Assembly (NCBI GenBank): GCA_964501275.1
Contig: CAZCSP010000019.1
Span: 7,589 to 71,588, forward strand
Direction of reading: 5' to 3'
DNA: 64,000 nt
From: 55-13 sp964501275
Lineage (GTDB): Bacteria; Armatimonadota; Fimbriimonadia; Fimbriimonadales; Fimbriimonadaceae
Shown here: positions 13,895-22,099 of the stretch, in pieces
Layout of the letters: the number at the start of each line of letters is the position of its first letter
How positions within the stretch are numbered: the stretch's first letter is position 1
Position numbers and translations under genes: made by a program
The notes under the pieces: generated by a model
Databases searched by the model: none
What the model was told of the DNA's origin: nothing
Seen by the model: the letters and a program-made list of their open reading frames with translations, nothing else

Positions 13895-14386
13895 GTGACC
13901 GACACCCCTATGGACGATCCCAGTAGTACCCGCACGATATCCATCGTCAACCGTTCTGGGCGCCGCGCACCCTCTGCGACCATCCGGCGTGCCCTGCAAG
14001 CCGCTCTCGCCCAGCACTCGGCCCGGCCCGGAGAAGTCTCCATCCTGCTTACCGACGACCAGGAAATCCAGGACCTCAATCGTCGTTTCCGCAACCTCGA
14101 CGAGCCGACCGACGTTCTTACTTTTCCGGCTGAGAATCCGATGCTTCTGGGCGACATCGCCATTTCCGTTCCCTATGCCGAACGCCAGGCCAAGCTAAGA
14201 AACGTAGGGCTCCCGCAGGAAATTGCGTACCTGGCGATCCATGGCGGTCTACATTTGCTTGGATTTGACGACGAAACAGAGGATGATAGAAGGGTGATGG
14301 TAGAGCAGATGAACCGGGCGGCGACCGCCGCTGGGCTCAAGCCTGACCACGAATGGGCTTCCATCCTTCACGAGGCCCACGGATGA
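13895..14386 (+). CDS. ybeY: endoribonuclease YbeY (rRNA maturation factor)
   Basis: 163 residues with a GTG start. YbeY is a metal-dependent RNase acting in 16S rRNA 3'-end maturation and ribosome quality control. 'SILLTDDQEIQDLNRRFRN' and 'PTDVLTFPAE' are characteristic, and the zinc site reads 'HGGLHLLGFDDETEDD'. In the canonical motif (HGxLHLxGYDH) a third histidine ends the site; here it is Asp. The ATGA overlap with the next gene shows coupling to undecaprenol-lipid metabolism, a common ybeY-dgkA arrangement. Confidence 0.92.
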   Translation: MTDTPMDDPSSTRTISIVNRSGRRAPSATIRRALQAALAQHSARPGEVSILLTDDQEIQDLNRRFRNLDEPTDVLTFPAENPMLLGDIAISVPYAERQAKLRNVGLPQEIAYLAIHGGLHLLGFDDETEDDRRVMVEQMNRAATAAGLKPDHEWASILHEAHG

Positions 14387-15102
14387 GCGTGACCCGAAAG
14401 AAAGACATCATCGGGCCGTTCCGAGTCGCGTTGGGCGGGTTGGTCTACACGTTCAAGACCCAGCGCCACATGCGCTTCCACCTGTATGTGGTTCTGATCG
14501 TGGTGATGCTCGGCATCCTAGTGAATCTCCAACTCCGCGAGATGCTGGTCCTGCTGTTTACGATCTCGCTTGTCTTGGTCGCCGAGATGTTCAACAGCGC
14601 GATCGAGGCGACCGTGGACCTGGTCAGCCCCAACTACAACCCGATGGCCAAATTTGCCAAGGACATCGCGGCGGGGGCGGTCCTCATCACCACCATCATC
14701 GCCCTAGCGGTGGGCGGCCTGCTGATCCTGGGCGACAACCGGTGGGAGCAACTCAAGATCAACCTGACCTCCGAAGCCCCCGGTCTGCCGTTCGTCGGTC
14801 GGATGGTGCTGGGGGGAATCGTCGTGTTTACCGTGGTAGTCATTGGCAAGGGGCTGGGGCAGCGGGGAAGAGTGTTGCAGGGAGGGCTGGTCAGCGGCCA
14901 CTCGGCCTTTGCTTTCCTCCTCGCAACCAGCGCCATGTTCCTCACCGAGAACGCCCTCGCGACCGGGATTTCTTTTCTTTTGGCGGCCTTGGTGGCCCAG
15001 AGCCGCTGGGAGGCGAAGATCCACTCGATCGTGGAACTTTGCCTTGGCGCGGCGGTTGGCGTCATTACAGGCCTGTTGATTTTCGGGTTATTGCCAAAAT
15101 AG
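14383..15102 (+). CDS. diacylglycerol/undecaprenol kinase fused to PAP2 phosphatase domain
   Basis: 239 residues from ATG 14383, overlapping the ybeY stop. The N-terminal half (about 1-110) is DgkA-like: 'FNSAIEATVDLVSPNYNPMA' followed by 'KFAKDIAAGAVL' is the kinase signature, with three membrane helices. The C-terminal half has 'GLVSGHSAFAFLLATSAMF' and 'SRWEAKIHSIVELCLGAAVG', matching the PSGHS and SRxxxxxH elements of membrane PAP2 phosphatases. A single protein could thus phosphorylate undecaprenol and dephosphorylate its phosphate or diphosphate, recycling the cell-wall lipid carrier; which reactions occur is inference. Confidence 0.88.
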   Translation: MSVTRKKDIIGPFRVALGGLVYTFKTQRHMRFHLYVVLIVVMLGILVNLQLREMLVLLFTISLVLVAEMFNSAIEATVDLVSPNYNPMAKFAKDIAAGAVLITTIIALAVGGLLILGDNRWEQLKINLTSEAPGLPFVGRMVLGGIVVFTVVVIGKGLGQRGRVLQGGLVSGHSAFAFLLATSAMFLTENALATGISFLLAALVAQSRWEAKIHSIVELCLGAAVGVITGLLIFGLLPK

Positions 15103-15121
15103 GAGAGCATAAGCAACATCA

Positions 15122-16603
15122 ATGAAGGATCAACCTCCAGAACGTGACCGGCAAAGCGGAGGTCCGCTGCGCCGTATCGAAGCGAATATTGCGATTGTGT
15201 TTGGGCTTGCCCTGAGCGCGCTTGCCCTTTTGGGCCACCAGAATAGCGAATTGGCCAATCACTTGGGCCAAACCGCCGTTCTGCCGTCGGCAGGCTGGTA
15301 TCCCGTACTGGGGGTCTTGGCGATCATCGTCCTGAACGGCATCTTTGTCGCGGGGGAGACCGCCGTGGAGCTGCTGAGGTCGGTCCACATCAAGTTTGCC
15401 CGCGAAAACCATCCGAAGGATGCGGACCGTTTGCAGGCGATCCTGGATCGGAAGTCCAAGTACGTGTCGGCCTGCACCCTGGCAAGCCACTTCTGCCGGG
15501 TCGCCATGATCCTGGTCGGTCTGCTCTTGGCGCCTGGTGTCTCCATTTGGCTTGGCGAACAGACCGGGCAAACCGGCAGTCCGGGCGTATTCGTCTGGGC
15601 GTTGGTGATCGTAGCGGTGCCCATCGCGCTCATCAACCTGATGTTCGAACTGGTTCCCAAGAGCTACGCCGCCCTCACTCCTCATCGGGTTGCCCTGCGC
15701 CTCTATCGCATCATCAAAACCACCTCCGCGATCCTGTCTCCGCCCGCCTCCATGCTCTCTTCCATCGCAGGTTTGCTCACCGCCCGATTCGGTGGCAGGG
15801 CCAGCTTTACCATGGCCAACCAGGCGGAAGAGGAGATCAAGAATCTGGTGGAGACCGCCCAGGAGACGGGCGAGATCGAGGTCGATGAGAAGGAGCTTCT
15901 GCACTCCGTTTTCGAGTTCAGCGACACGGTGGCCCGGGAGGTCATGACGCCGCGCGTCGATCTGGAGTCGATGCCGATCACCAGCGACCCGATGCAGGTG
16001 GTCGAACTCATCAAGAAGACGGGCCGCTCCCGTATCCCCCTGTTCGAGGAAACCGACGACCAGATCATCGGCATCGTCCACGCCAAGGACCTGCTGATGG
16101 CGATCCTCAAGACCGACAAACCAAACCTCCGCAAGATCATGCGCCCCGCGATGTTCGTGCCGGAAGGGAAGTCGCTCAACGAACTGCTCCGCGAGATGCG
16201 CCAGAGCCGAAGCGAGATGGCCATCGTGCAAGACGAATTCGGCGGCACGGCGGGCGTGGTCACTACCGAGGACATCGTGGAGGAGTTGGTCGGCGAGATT
16301 GTGGACGAATACGACGTGGAGGAGCCAGAGATCGTCAAAATCGACGACGACTGCTACCTGGTCCACGGCAAGGTCCATGTCGACGACGTGGCGGATACGC
16401 TCGAAATGGAGTTGGAGAGCGAAGAGTTCGACACCATCGGCGGCTACGTCTTCGGCCTCTTTGGCCGCCAGCCCAAGCGCGAGGAAAAAATCGAATCCGG
16501 TGGCCTGAGATTCACGGTTGCTGAGTCAGACGGAAGGCGGATCAAGAAGCTGAAGATCGAACGCTTGCCCGTAGCAGTCGAGGCGAGTTTGTTTGACGAA
16601 TAG
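15122..16603 (+). CDS. CNNM/CorC (HlyC) family transporter protein with CBS pair
   Basis: 493 residues. The N-terminal CNNM domain has about four membrane helices ('YPVLGVLAIIVLNGIFVAGETAVEL' region, about 60-85, is the diagnostic first part). Then come 'REVMTPRVDLESMPI' and two CBS modules (about 275-405; 'RSRIPLFEE', 'EMAIVQDEFGGTAGVVTTED') and a C-terminal CorC/HlyC domain (about 410-485). Family members are linked to Mg2+/Co2+ export; the older name haemolysin is misleading. It is 19 bases behind the DgkA-PAP2 gene and probably co-transcribed with ybeY. Confidence 0.92.
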   Translation: MKDQPPERDRQSGGPLRRIEANIAIVFGLALSALALLGHQNSELANHLGQTAVLPSAGWYPVLGVLAIIVLNGIFVAGETAVELLRSVHIKFARENHPKDADRLQAILDRKSKYVSACTLASHFCRVAMILVGLLLAPGVSIWLGEQTGQTGSPGVFVWALVIVAVPIALINLMFELVPKSYAALTPHRVALRLYRIIKTTSAILSPPASMLSSIAGLLTARFGGRASFTMANQAEEEIKNLVETAQETGEIEVDEKELLHSVFEFSDTVAREVMTPRVDLESMPITSDPMQVVELIKKTGRSRIPLFEETDDQIIGIVHAKDLLMAILKTDKPNLRKIMRPAMFVPEGKSLNELLREMRQSRSEMAIVQDEFGGTAGVVTTEDIVEELVGEIVDEYDVEEPEIVKIDDDCYLVHGKVHVDDVADTLEMELESEEFDTIGGYVFGLFGRQPKREEKIESGGLRFTVAESDGRRIKKLKIERLPVAVEASLFDE

Positions 16604-17126
16604 CTGTCAGGAGAACGATTCATGAAAGGGCCTCCGAAAATTCCAAAAATCATAGGTTGACAAAACCCGCTTTTCCGCCCCTATATAAGTAGGAGGCCAA
16701 CGTAGCCTGGACGTCCACGTCCGGGTTCTCCGTGCCTTGGACCTCCAGGTCCGAGGAGTTTTGTAGCCGCCACAAAGCCCGTAACAAACCAGATTGCGGC
16801 ACAATACCGCCGCCTACCTTTCTGCGTCCTTCTGCGGTCTTCTGTGCTTTCTGTGGTTGAATTTACGTTGTGTCCCCCAACGTTGTGCCGCTGTGGTAAG
16901 TCCCCAAAACCGCAACGCCGAAACGCCGAAAAACCGTCCCATGTGTGACTTGCAGCAAAAAAAGCAGGCAAATCCCGGTTCAATTGAACTTGCCTAAACT
17001 GCAAGTTTTTGAACCTGGGTTCGGTCGCGTTTTTCGAAAATTTGAACCTGAGAATCCGTAGCTGAAAATGCGTTTTAGATAGACGAATCATTGAACTGTT
17101 CGCACCCCCGCCAACGTCCCGACAGT
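16604..17126. other. 523-bp gene-free region with repeats and a promoter-like site
   Basis: TTGACA (16657-16662) and TATATA (16682-16687) are spaced 19 bases apart, a possible sigma-70-type promoter facing right with no protein gene behind it for about 440 bases. Palindromes follow (GGACGTCCACGTCC near 16710, GGACCTCCAGGTCC near 16738), then a run of TTCTGCGTCC/TTCTGCGGTC units (16818-16862), GTTGTG units and AACGCCGAA repeats. Several hairpins near 16965-17050 are possible. No known RNA family is recognised. Confidence 0.5.
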
Positions 17127-17873
17127 ATGCGCAAAATTGCTTCATTGGCGGCATTCCTCGCTCTGGCGGCGGGGACTTTGGCAGAGGACGTGCAGGTGCG
17201 GTATGTCCGACCGTCGGAGATCATTACCTTTCTAGCTACCGTGCAGTGGCAAGGCAAAGTCTGGGCCGGGAGTATTACCGATGCCCGACGAGAGAATGGG
17301 GTTGTCGTCGGGAGGCTGAGCGGTTCCGATGGCCACCTTGTGCCTAAGGGCGTTACCCTGCTGGCCCATGACTCAAAGGGCGTTCTTGAGATCAACGGCC
17401 CTGCCGATGGGGTCGCAGAAGTGAAGCGTTATGTGGACCTGTTCGACGTTCAACCGGCGAAGATTCGAACGGAGTTAGAGGTTTCTTGTACGACCTTGAA
17501 TACCGAGCTTTCGACCTCCGCCGACATCTTGAACAATCGTAAGTGGGCGGTTGCCGAGGACAGTCTTCGGTTGAAGCTGGCTCTTTCGCCTCGGGTAAAC
17601 GACGACGGCACTGTGACGATACATTTGGACGTAAAGCGCGGAACGAGCGAGAGTCAGTCCGTGGTGGTAAGGCTGAAGAAAGGGCAGACGGTCCAGCTGA
17701 GATTCGGGGCCGTCTTGGCCTATGCGATCGGCGATGACCAAAACCCACCCAAGGTCGAAGGCAAGTTGACGACTCAGCGGAAAGACGAAGGCGACATCGA
17801 CGAGCCTGAATTGATTCTGAACCTAAAAGCGAGCCTGGTCGAGAAGGTCCAGCCGCCCGCCAAAGCTCCCTAG
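17127..17873 (+). CDS. secreted protein with secretin-like subdomain
   Basis: 248 residues from ATG 17127. 'MRKIASLAAFLALAAGTLAE' is a signal peptide. The middle part 'GVLEINGPADGVAEVKRYVD' followed by 'LFDVQPAKIRTELEV' resembles the N1-type repeat of bacterial secretins ('...IDxLDVPPxQV...'), followed by a beta-rich region. It is too short to be an outer-membrane secretin, so it may be a pilotin-like accessory or a lone domain. It converges with the ECF sigma gene, overlapping by four bases. Confidence 0.75.
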   Translation: MRKIASLAAFLALAAGTLAEDVQVRYVRPSEIITFLATVQWQGKVWAGSITDARRENGVVVGRLSGSDGHLVPKGVTLLAHDSKGVLEINGPADGVAEVKRYVDLFDVQPAKIRTELEVSCTTLNTELSTSADILNNRKWAVAEDSLRLKLALSPRVNDDGTVTIHLDVKRGTSESQSVVVRLKKGQTVQLRFGAVLAYAIGDDQNPPKVEGKLTTQRKDEGDIDEPELILNLKASLVEKVQPPAKAP

Positions 17874-18457
17874 AGGAGCTCTGGCTGGTTCGCGAGGATG
17901 TCCTTTAGCGCAATTCTTGCCCGATTCAACCGGCTCTTGACCGTCCCCACCGGCAGGTTCAGGCGGTCCGCGATCTCTTCGTAGGAATACTGGTCGGCAT
18001 GATAGAGGATGATCATCGTGCGTTGGATGGCCGTCAGTCGTCCGATAGCGGCCCTGACTTTCAGGCTGTGGTCTGACTTCACCGCCCGCTCATGGGGCGA
18101 CAGGCTCCGGTCGATCACCTGCATGTAGAGTTCGCCATCATCCGTTTCCCGAACCGCATCCAGGCTCGCGGCGATCTTCAACGTCTTCCGCTTGCGCATA
18201 TCCAAGAAGCAGTTGCGGAGAATCCGGTAAAGCCAAGTGGTGAAGGCGCTGTTGCTGCGGAACTGGTTGATGGCGCGGAAGACCCGCACAAAGCCCTCGG
18301 AGACCACGTCGCTGGCCTCTTCCGCGTGCTTCGTCAGTTTAAGCGCATATTGGAAGGCCCTGGCTTGGTGCCTCTCCATGAGCGCGTCGAACGCTCTCCT
18401 ATCCCCCTGCTGGCATCTCTCGATCAGAAAGACGTCGGTTTGCAGTGCCCTCTCCAT
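17870..18457 (-). CDS. ECF-type RNA polymerase sigma factor
   Basis: 195 residues; a strong AAGGAGGAG ribosome site precedes the ATG at 18457. Region 2: 'ASDVVSEGFVRVFRAINQF' and 'FTTWLYRILRNCFLDMRKRK'. Region 4: 'AIQRTMIILYHADQYSYEEI' and 'LNLPVGTVKSRLNRARIALK', a helix-turn-helix. No anti-sigma gene overlaps it; instead a membrane histidine kinase lies 115 bases upstream in the same direction and may be co-transcribed. The regulon is unknown. Confidence 0.93.
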   Translation of the reverse strand: MERALQTDVFLIERCQQGDRRAFDALMERHQARAFQYALKLTKHAEEASDVVSEGFVRVFRAINQFRSNSAFTTWLYRILRNCFLDMRKRKTLKIAASLDAVRETDDGELYMQVIDRSLSPHERAVKSDHSLKVRAAIGRLTAIQRTMIILYHADQYSYEEIADRLNLPVGTVKSRLNRARIALKDILANQPELL

Positions 18458-18572
18458 AACTCCTCCTTTTTGCGCTGATGGATCACACGTTCAAGCAAAA
18501 CGCGTATTCAGGCTCTAGTGTCCCTGCTGTTGGGTTCTGGGAGAAGTCAGCCCTTTTGCGGACAAACGATCT

Positions 18573-19862
18573 TTAAACATCTTCCGTCTCGGGCAGATTG
18601 ACCAGGTGCTTCTTGGTTTCGCCGATGGTAAAGAAGAAGGTGGTGCCGACGCCCGGTTTAGACTCAACCCAAATGCGGCCCTCATGCCTTTCGATAATCC
18701 GCTTGACGTTTGCCAACCCAATCCCCGTGCCGGGGTATTCGGAGTCGCGGTGCAGGCGCTGGAAGGGTTCGAAGATACGTTCGGCGAACTGCATGTCCAA
18801 CCCGATCCCGTTGTCCTTCACGGCAAAGATCGCGCCGTGCCGGTTGCGCATCTCCTTGATTTCTACCAGCAGGTCGCTTCCCGCCTTCGAATACTTGCAG
18901 GCATTCTCCATCAGGTTGTGGAGGGCCAGTTTCAGGAGGAGCGGGTCGGCGGTGATGACCATGTTTGGCTGGACTTTGAATTCAATGAACCGTGCCGGCC
19001 AGTTGCCCTCTTTCCGAAGCATTTCGGCCACCTCATCCGCCAATCCGGTCAGGTTCACCCACCGCGGTTTCAGAGCCGCGTTGCCCAGTCGGGCGTGGTT
19101 GAGGAGGTCGTCCACTAGCTGAGAGAGCCTGGCCGCAGACCGGCCGATGCCCTCCACCAGCTCCCGATTGGCCTCGTCCAGCTTGCCTTCCATCTCCTGG
19201 TTGAGCATCGAACTGGAGGCGGCGATGTTCCGCATCGGGGCGCGCAGGTCGTGGGAGATGGAGTAGCAGAAGTTGGAAAGCTCCTCATTGGCGAGGCGGA
19301 GTTCGGCAGTGCGCTCTTGGACCCGCTCCTCCAACTCGTCCTTCAGCCGCACGACCTCATACTGCTTGCGATCTTGGAGCTTCCACAGCACCAGAACCAT
19401 GATGCAGACCATGAAATAGAGCAGGTAAGGGATCGTGGGGGAAGACTCCCAGACTCCTTTATCCGTGATAAACCGACTGTACTGTTGGGGCGGCCACGCG
19501 ATCAGGGCGACCACGGCTCCAACGACAGACGTGAGGGCTCCGGCCAACAAGCCGCCGTAGGTCGTGCTCAAGAGAACGGCGGGCAGGAACAGGAGCAGTT
19601 GGCTTTGGACCGGTTGGGTGTGGAAGAAGGTCTTCCCGATCAGCAGGGCCACCGCCAAGCCGACGACCACGATGCCATATTGGATGGTGATGTGTCGCTT
19701 AGAAGCCCACGCCCAGCCCTTCGACGCCACCTTGCCAATGGCCACCAGGCGGTCGTAGAACACATCCTCAAACGTCCCCCACCGCTCGCGGGCAGTCTGC
19801 TGCAACGCAAGAATCGCCTCTGATCTTTCTTCTCTCAACCGATCTCCAGTCCTGATACTCAT
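18573..19862 (-). CDS. membrane sensor histidine kinase (DUF4118-like sensor)
   Basis: 429 residues. Residues about 60-165 contain four membrane helices with 'LLLFLPAVLLSTTYGGLLAG', like the KdpD-type DUF4118 sensor. A coiled-coil ('LKDELEERVQERTAELRLAN') leads to the H-box 'FCYSISHDLRAPMRNIA', N-box 'NLMENACKYSKAG', G1 'KDNGIGLDM', F-box 'FEPFQRLH' and G2 'GTGIGLANVK'. All catalytic parts are present. No response regulator is adjacent; the ECF sigma gene follows downstream. Confidence 0.93.
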   Translation of the reverse strand: MSIRTGDRLREERSEAILALQQTARERWGTFEDVFYDRLVAIGKVASKGWAWASKRHITIQYGIVVVGLAVALLIGKTFFHTQPVQSQLLLFLPAVLLSTTYGGLLAGALTSVVGAVVALIAWPPQQYSRFITDKGVWESSPTIPYLLYFMVCIMVLVLWKLQDRKQYEVVRLKDELEERVQERTAELRLANEELSNFCYSISHDLRAPMRNIAASSSMLNQEMEGKLDEANRELVEGIGRSAARLSQLVDDLLNHARLGNAALKPRWVNLTGLADEVAEMLRKEGNWPARFIEFKVQPNMVITADPLLLKLALHNLMENACKYSKAGSDLLVEIKEMRNRHGAIFAVKDNGIGLDMQFAERIFEPFQRLHRDSEYPGTGIGLANVKRIIERHEGRIWVESKPGVGTTFFFTIGETKKHLVNLPETEDV

Positions 19863-19985
19863 CTTACTCTCGCTGAACGGATTCGATTCCCCGCTCAGAC
19901 TTGCTATGATCGTAACAATGTGAGTGCAGGATACGGAGCGTTTCGACTATTCCCTTCTGACCCCCACAGCATCCGGAGAAAACGT

Positions 19986-21011
19986 TTGAAAACGCATCGC
20001 TATTTGATCTATATCACGCTTGTCCTTGCCTTGGGTGTCCGCCATATGGCCCTCGCACAGCCTGTGCAGTCTGACCTCGCGCCATTTGATGGTATTTCTG
20101 CTAGGTCGATGCGAGCCAACTTGAGGTTCTTGGCCAGCGACGAGATGAAGGGCCGCGACACCCCTTCGCCCGAATTGGACATCGCCGCCAATTGGATCGC
20201 CGCCGAGTTTGAGAAGGCTGGCTTGGAAGGAGTGGCCAAGGACGACTACTTCCAGACCGCCACCTTTCGGGAGAAGCCGGTGCGGAATGTGATTGGTGTC
20301 CTGAAGGGAAGCGATCCTGCCTTGGCCGATACCTACCTGCTGGTGACCGGCCACTACGACCACATTGGCGTTCGGGGGACCGAGGGCGATACGATCTACA
20401 ACGGAGCCAACGACAACGGCAGCAGCATCGTCGCCATGGTCGAATTGGCGAAGTCCTTTGGCGCGATGAAAGTCAAACCGAAGCGGACTCTCGTCTTCAT
20501 CGCCTTTTGGGGCGAGGAGAAGGGCTTGCAGGGGGCCAGACATTACGCCCAGAATCCGCCGTTCCCCCTCGCGAAGACCGTTGGTATGGTCAACATGGAG
20601 CAACTGGGCCGCACCGACGACACCGACGGCCCCCAAGTCTCCCGCTTCGCCATGACCGGGTTCGACTTCACCGACATGCCCAAGACCATCGCCGAAGCCG
20701 CCAAGAAAGCGGGCGTCCAGGTAGACAGCCGACCTCAGGGCGACCCCTACTTCATGGCCAGCGACAACGCCGCCCTCGCAAGAGTCGGCATCCCCGCCCA
20801 CACCATCAGCGTCGCCTACAACTTCCCGGAATACCACCGAGTCGGCGACCATTGGGACAAGATCGACTACGAAAACATGGCCAAAATCACCAAAGCCATC
20901 GGCCTGGGCATCCAAGCCCTGGCAAATGCCGCTCAGGGTCCCGTGTGGAACGAAGCCAACCCGAAGACGAAGGCTTACGTGGATGCGTGGAAAAAGCTAC
21001 ACGGGGAGTAA
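19986..21011 (+). CDS. secreted M28-family zinc aminopeptidase
   Basis: 341 residues if started at TTG 19986, preferred because GGAG lies seven bases upstream and the protein then begins with a normal signal peptide ('LKTHRYLIYITLVLALGV'). A GTG at 19920, nine bases after TATGAT, would add 22 residues. Zinc ligands in order: His in 'VTGHYDHIGV', Asp in 'NGANDNGSSI', Glu-Glu in 'WGEEKGL', Glu in 'NMEQLGR' (often Asp) and His in 'HRVGDHWDKI'. It acts outside the cytoplasm on peptides; the exact substrate is unknown. Confidence 0.9.
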   Translation: MKTHRYLIYITLVLALGVRHMALAQPVQSDLAPFDGISARSMRANLRFLASDEMKGRDTPSPELDIAANWIAAEFEKAGLEGVAKDDYFQTATFREKPVRNVIGVLKGSDPALADTYLLVTGHYDHIGVRGTEGDTIYNGANDNGSSIVAMVELAKSFGAMKVKPKRTLVFIAFWGEEKGLQGARHYAQNPPFPLAKTVGMVNMEQLGRTDDTDGPQVSRFAMTGFDFTDMPKTIAEAAKKAGVQVDSRPQGDPYFMASDNAALARVGIPAHTISVAYNFPEYHRVGDHWDKIDYENMAKITKAIGLGIQALANAAQGPVWNEANPKTKAYVDAWKKLHGE

Positions 21012-21120
21012 CATGTGAACTGTGGACTGTAAAGTGTGGAATGTGACGTGATTGGCCAGATTCGACCGATTCGTCAGATCCGTCCGATCACCACTCTCCA
21101 CATCCCACAAGCAACATTCA
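21005..21120. repeat. degenerate short-unit block before cdd
   Basis: GTGGACTGTAAAGTGTGGAATG units (left) oppose CCACATCCCACAAGCAACATTC (right). A run of ATTCGACCG/ATTCGTCAG/ATCCGTCCG units sits between, as at 1.77-1.81 kb. Confidence 0.7.
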
Positions 21121-21125
21121 AACCC

Positions 21126-21527
21126 ATGGACCCACTCATCCACTCGGCTCAACAGGCGAAGATGCGCGCCTATGCCCCCTATAGCGGCTACCAAGTCGGC
21201 GCGGCTCTGCTGACCGATACTGGGCAGGTCGTCACCGGTTGCAATGTGGAGAACGTCAGCTACGGCGCGACGATCTGTGCGGAGAGGACGGCGGTGGCCA
21301 AGATGATCGCGGATGGCTTGGGAGAAAAGGTTGTTGCGCTGGCGGTGGCGAGCAAAGACGGCGTCCCACCCTGCGGCATCTGCCTCCAAGTTCTCAGCGA
21401 ATTCATCAAAGACGACGACGTTCACATCTACCAGGTGAACGAGGCAGGGAGGGTGATGGAACGTACATTCAGCGACCTTCTCCCCCATGCGTTTCAGTCC
21501 GACGAAGTTGCGCGAACCGAAACGTGA
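21126..21527 (+). CDS. cdd: cytidine deaminase
   Basis: 133 residues from ATG 21126; an upstream extension is repeat-encoded. It deaminates cytidine and deoxycytidine to uridine forms in pyrimidine salvage. 'AYAPYSGYQVGAALL', 'GCNVENVSYGATICAERTAV' (zinc Cys and catalytic Glu in CAE) and 'PPCGICLQVLSEF' (the Cys-x-x-Cys zinc pair) are all present. Length fits the tetrameric type. Confidence 0.95.
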   Translation: MDPLIHSAQQAKMRAYAPYSGYQVGAALLTDTGQVVTGCNVENVSYGATICAERTAVAKMIADGLGEKVVALAVASKDGVPPCGICLQVLSEFIKDDDVHIYQVNEAGRVMERTFSDLLPHAFQSDEVARTET

Positions 21528-21583
21528 TCGGCGATAGTCTAAACTTGTGCAAAGCCCGGTGATAGAACCTGGGCTTCAGAAAG

Positions 21584-22099
21584 GTGAACAAATTGAAAAA
21601 CTATCTCGGCCTCATCCCCGTTGCCATCTTCGCGATCCTCCTTGGCTGTGGCGGAGGTGGCGGGTCATCCAGTGGTGGAGGCAATGGCTCGACGACCGGC
21701 TTCACGAGCGGCGATACCAGTGCCGGAGCTGATTCGACGATCATTGGACAAACTGTGAATCGCAATGGCGGAGCGCCTATTTCCGGCATTAAGGTTAGGT
21801 TTCTAACCAGTTCGAATGACGTTGTAGGTGAAGCCACATCCCGGGCGAACGGCTACTTCGACGCGAACATCCCATCTACTGCCACGAAGTTTGAAGTTGA
21901 CCCGACCACGACGCCGTCAACCTTCAACAATGTTTTTCAATATGGGTCAGTGTGGCTCCATCCCACAATAAACCCCTGCCGCTACGCATTGCCCACGATT
22001 ACACCTGGTGTGCTAACACCAATGACGAACGGGCAGTTTAGGTTTCTATCGGTAAGTGATGGTTTCCCTCCATACCCTCCAGGAGGCTGTGGACCCTAA
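21584..22099 (+). CDS. lipoprotein of unknown function
   Basis: 171 residues, GTG start. 'VAIFAILLGC' is a lipobox, with Cys at about residue 22 followed by a Gly/Ser-only linker ('GGGGGSSSGGGNGS') that would hold the domain off the membrane. Residues about 52-105 ('IIGQTVNRNGGAPISGIKV' and 'EATSRANGYFDANIP') look like a carboxypeptidase-regulatory-type beta-sandwich. Its end overlaps the convergent cytochrome gene by four bases. Confidence 0.8.
   Translation: MNKLKNYLGLIPVAIFAILLGCGGGGGSSSGGGNGSTTGFTSGDTSAGADSTIIGQTVNRNGGAPISGIKVRFLTSSNDVVGEATSRANGYFDANIPSTATKFEVDPTTTPSTFNNVFQYGSVWLHPTINPCRYALPTITPGVLTPMTNGQFRFLSVSDGFPPYPPGGCGP

Noticed and set aside
15119..16378. 419-codon open frame antisense to the CNNM/CorC gene
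   Set aside because: His/Asp-rich shadow composition and no motif, opposite a complete CBS-domain protein.
21547..21732. Small open frame starting with GTG after TAGTCT near the lipoprotein start
   Set aside because: It overlaps the lipoprotein in another frame, is Arg/Trp-rich, and looks like a shadow; the lipobox frame is far more convincing.
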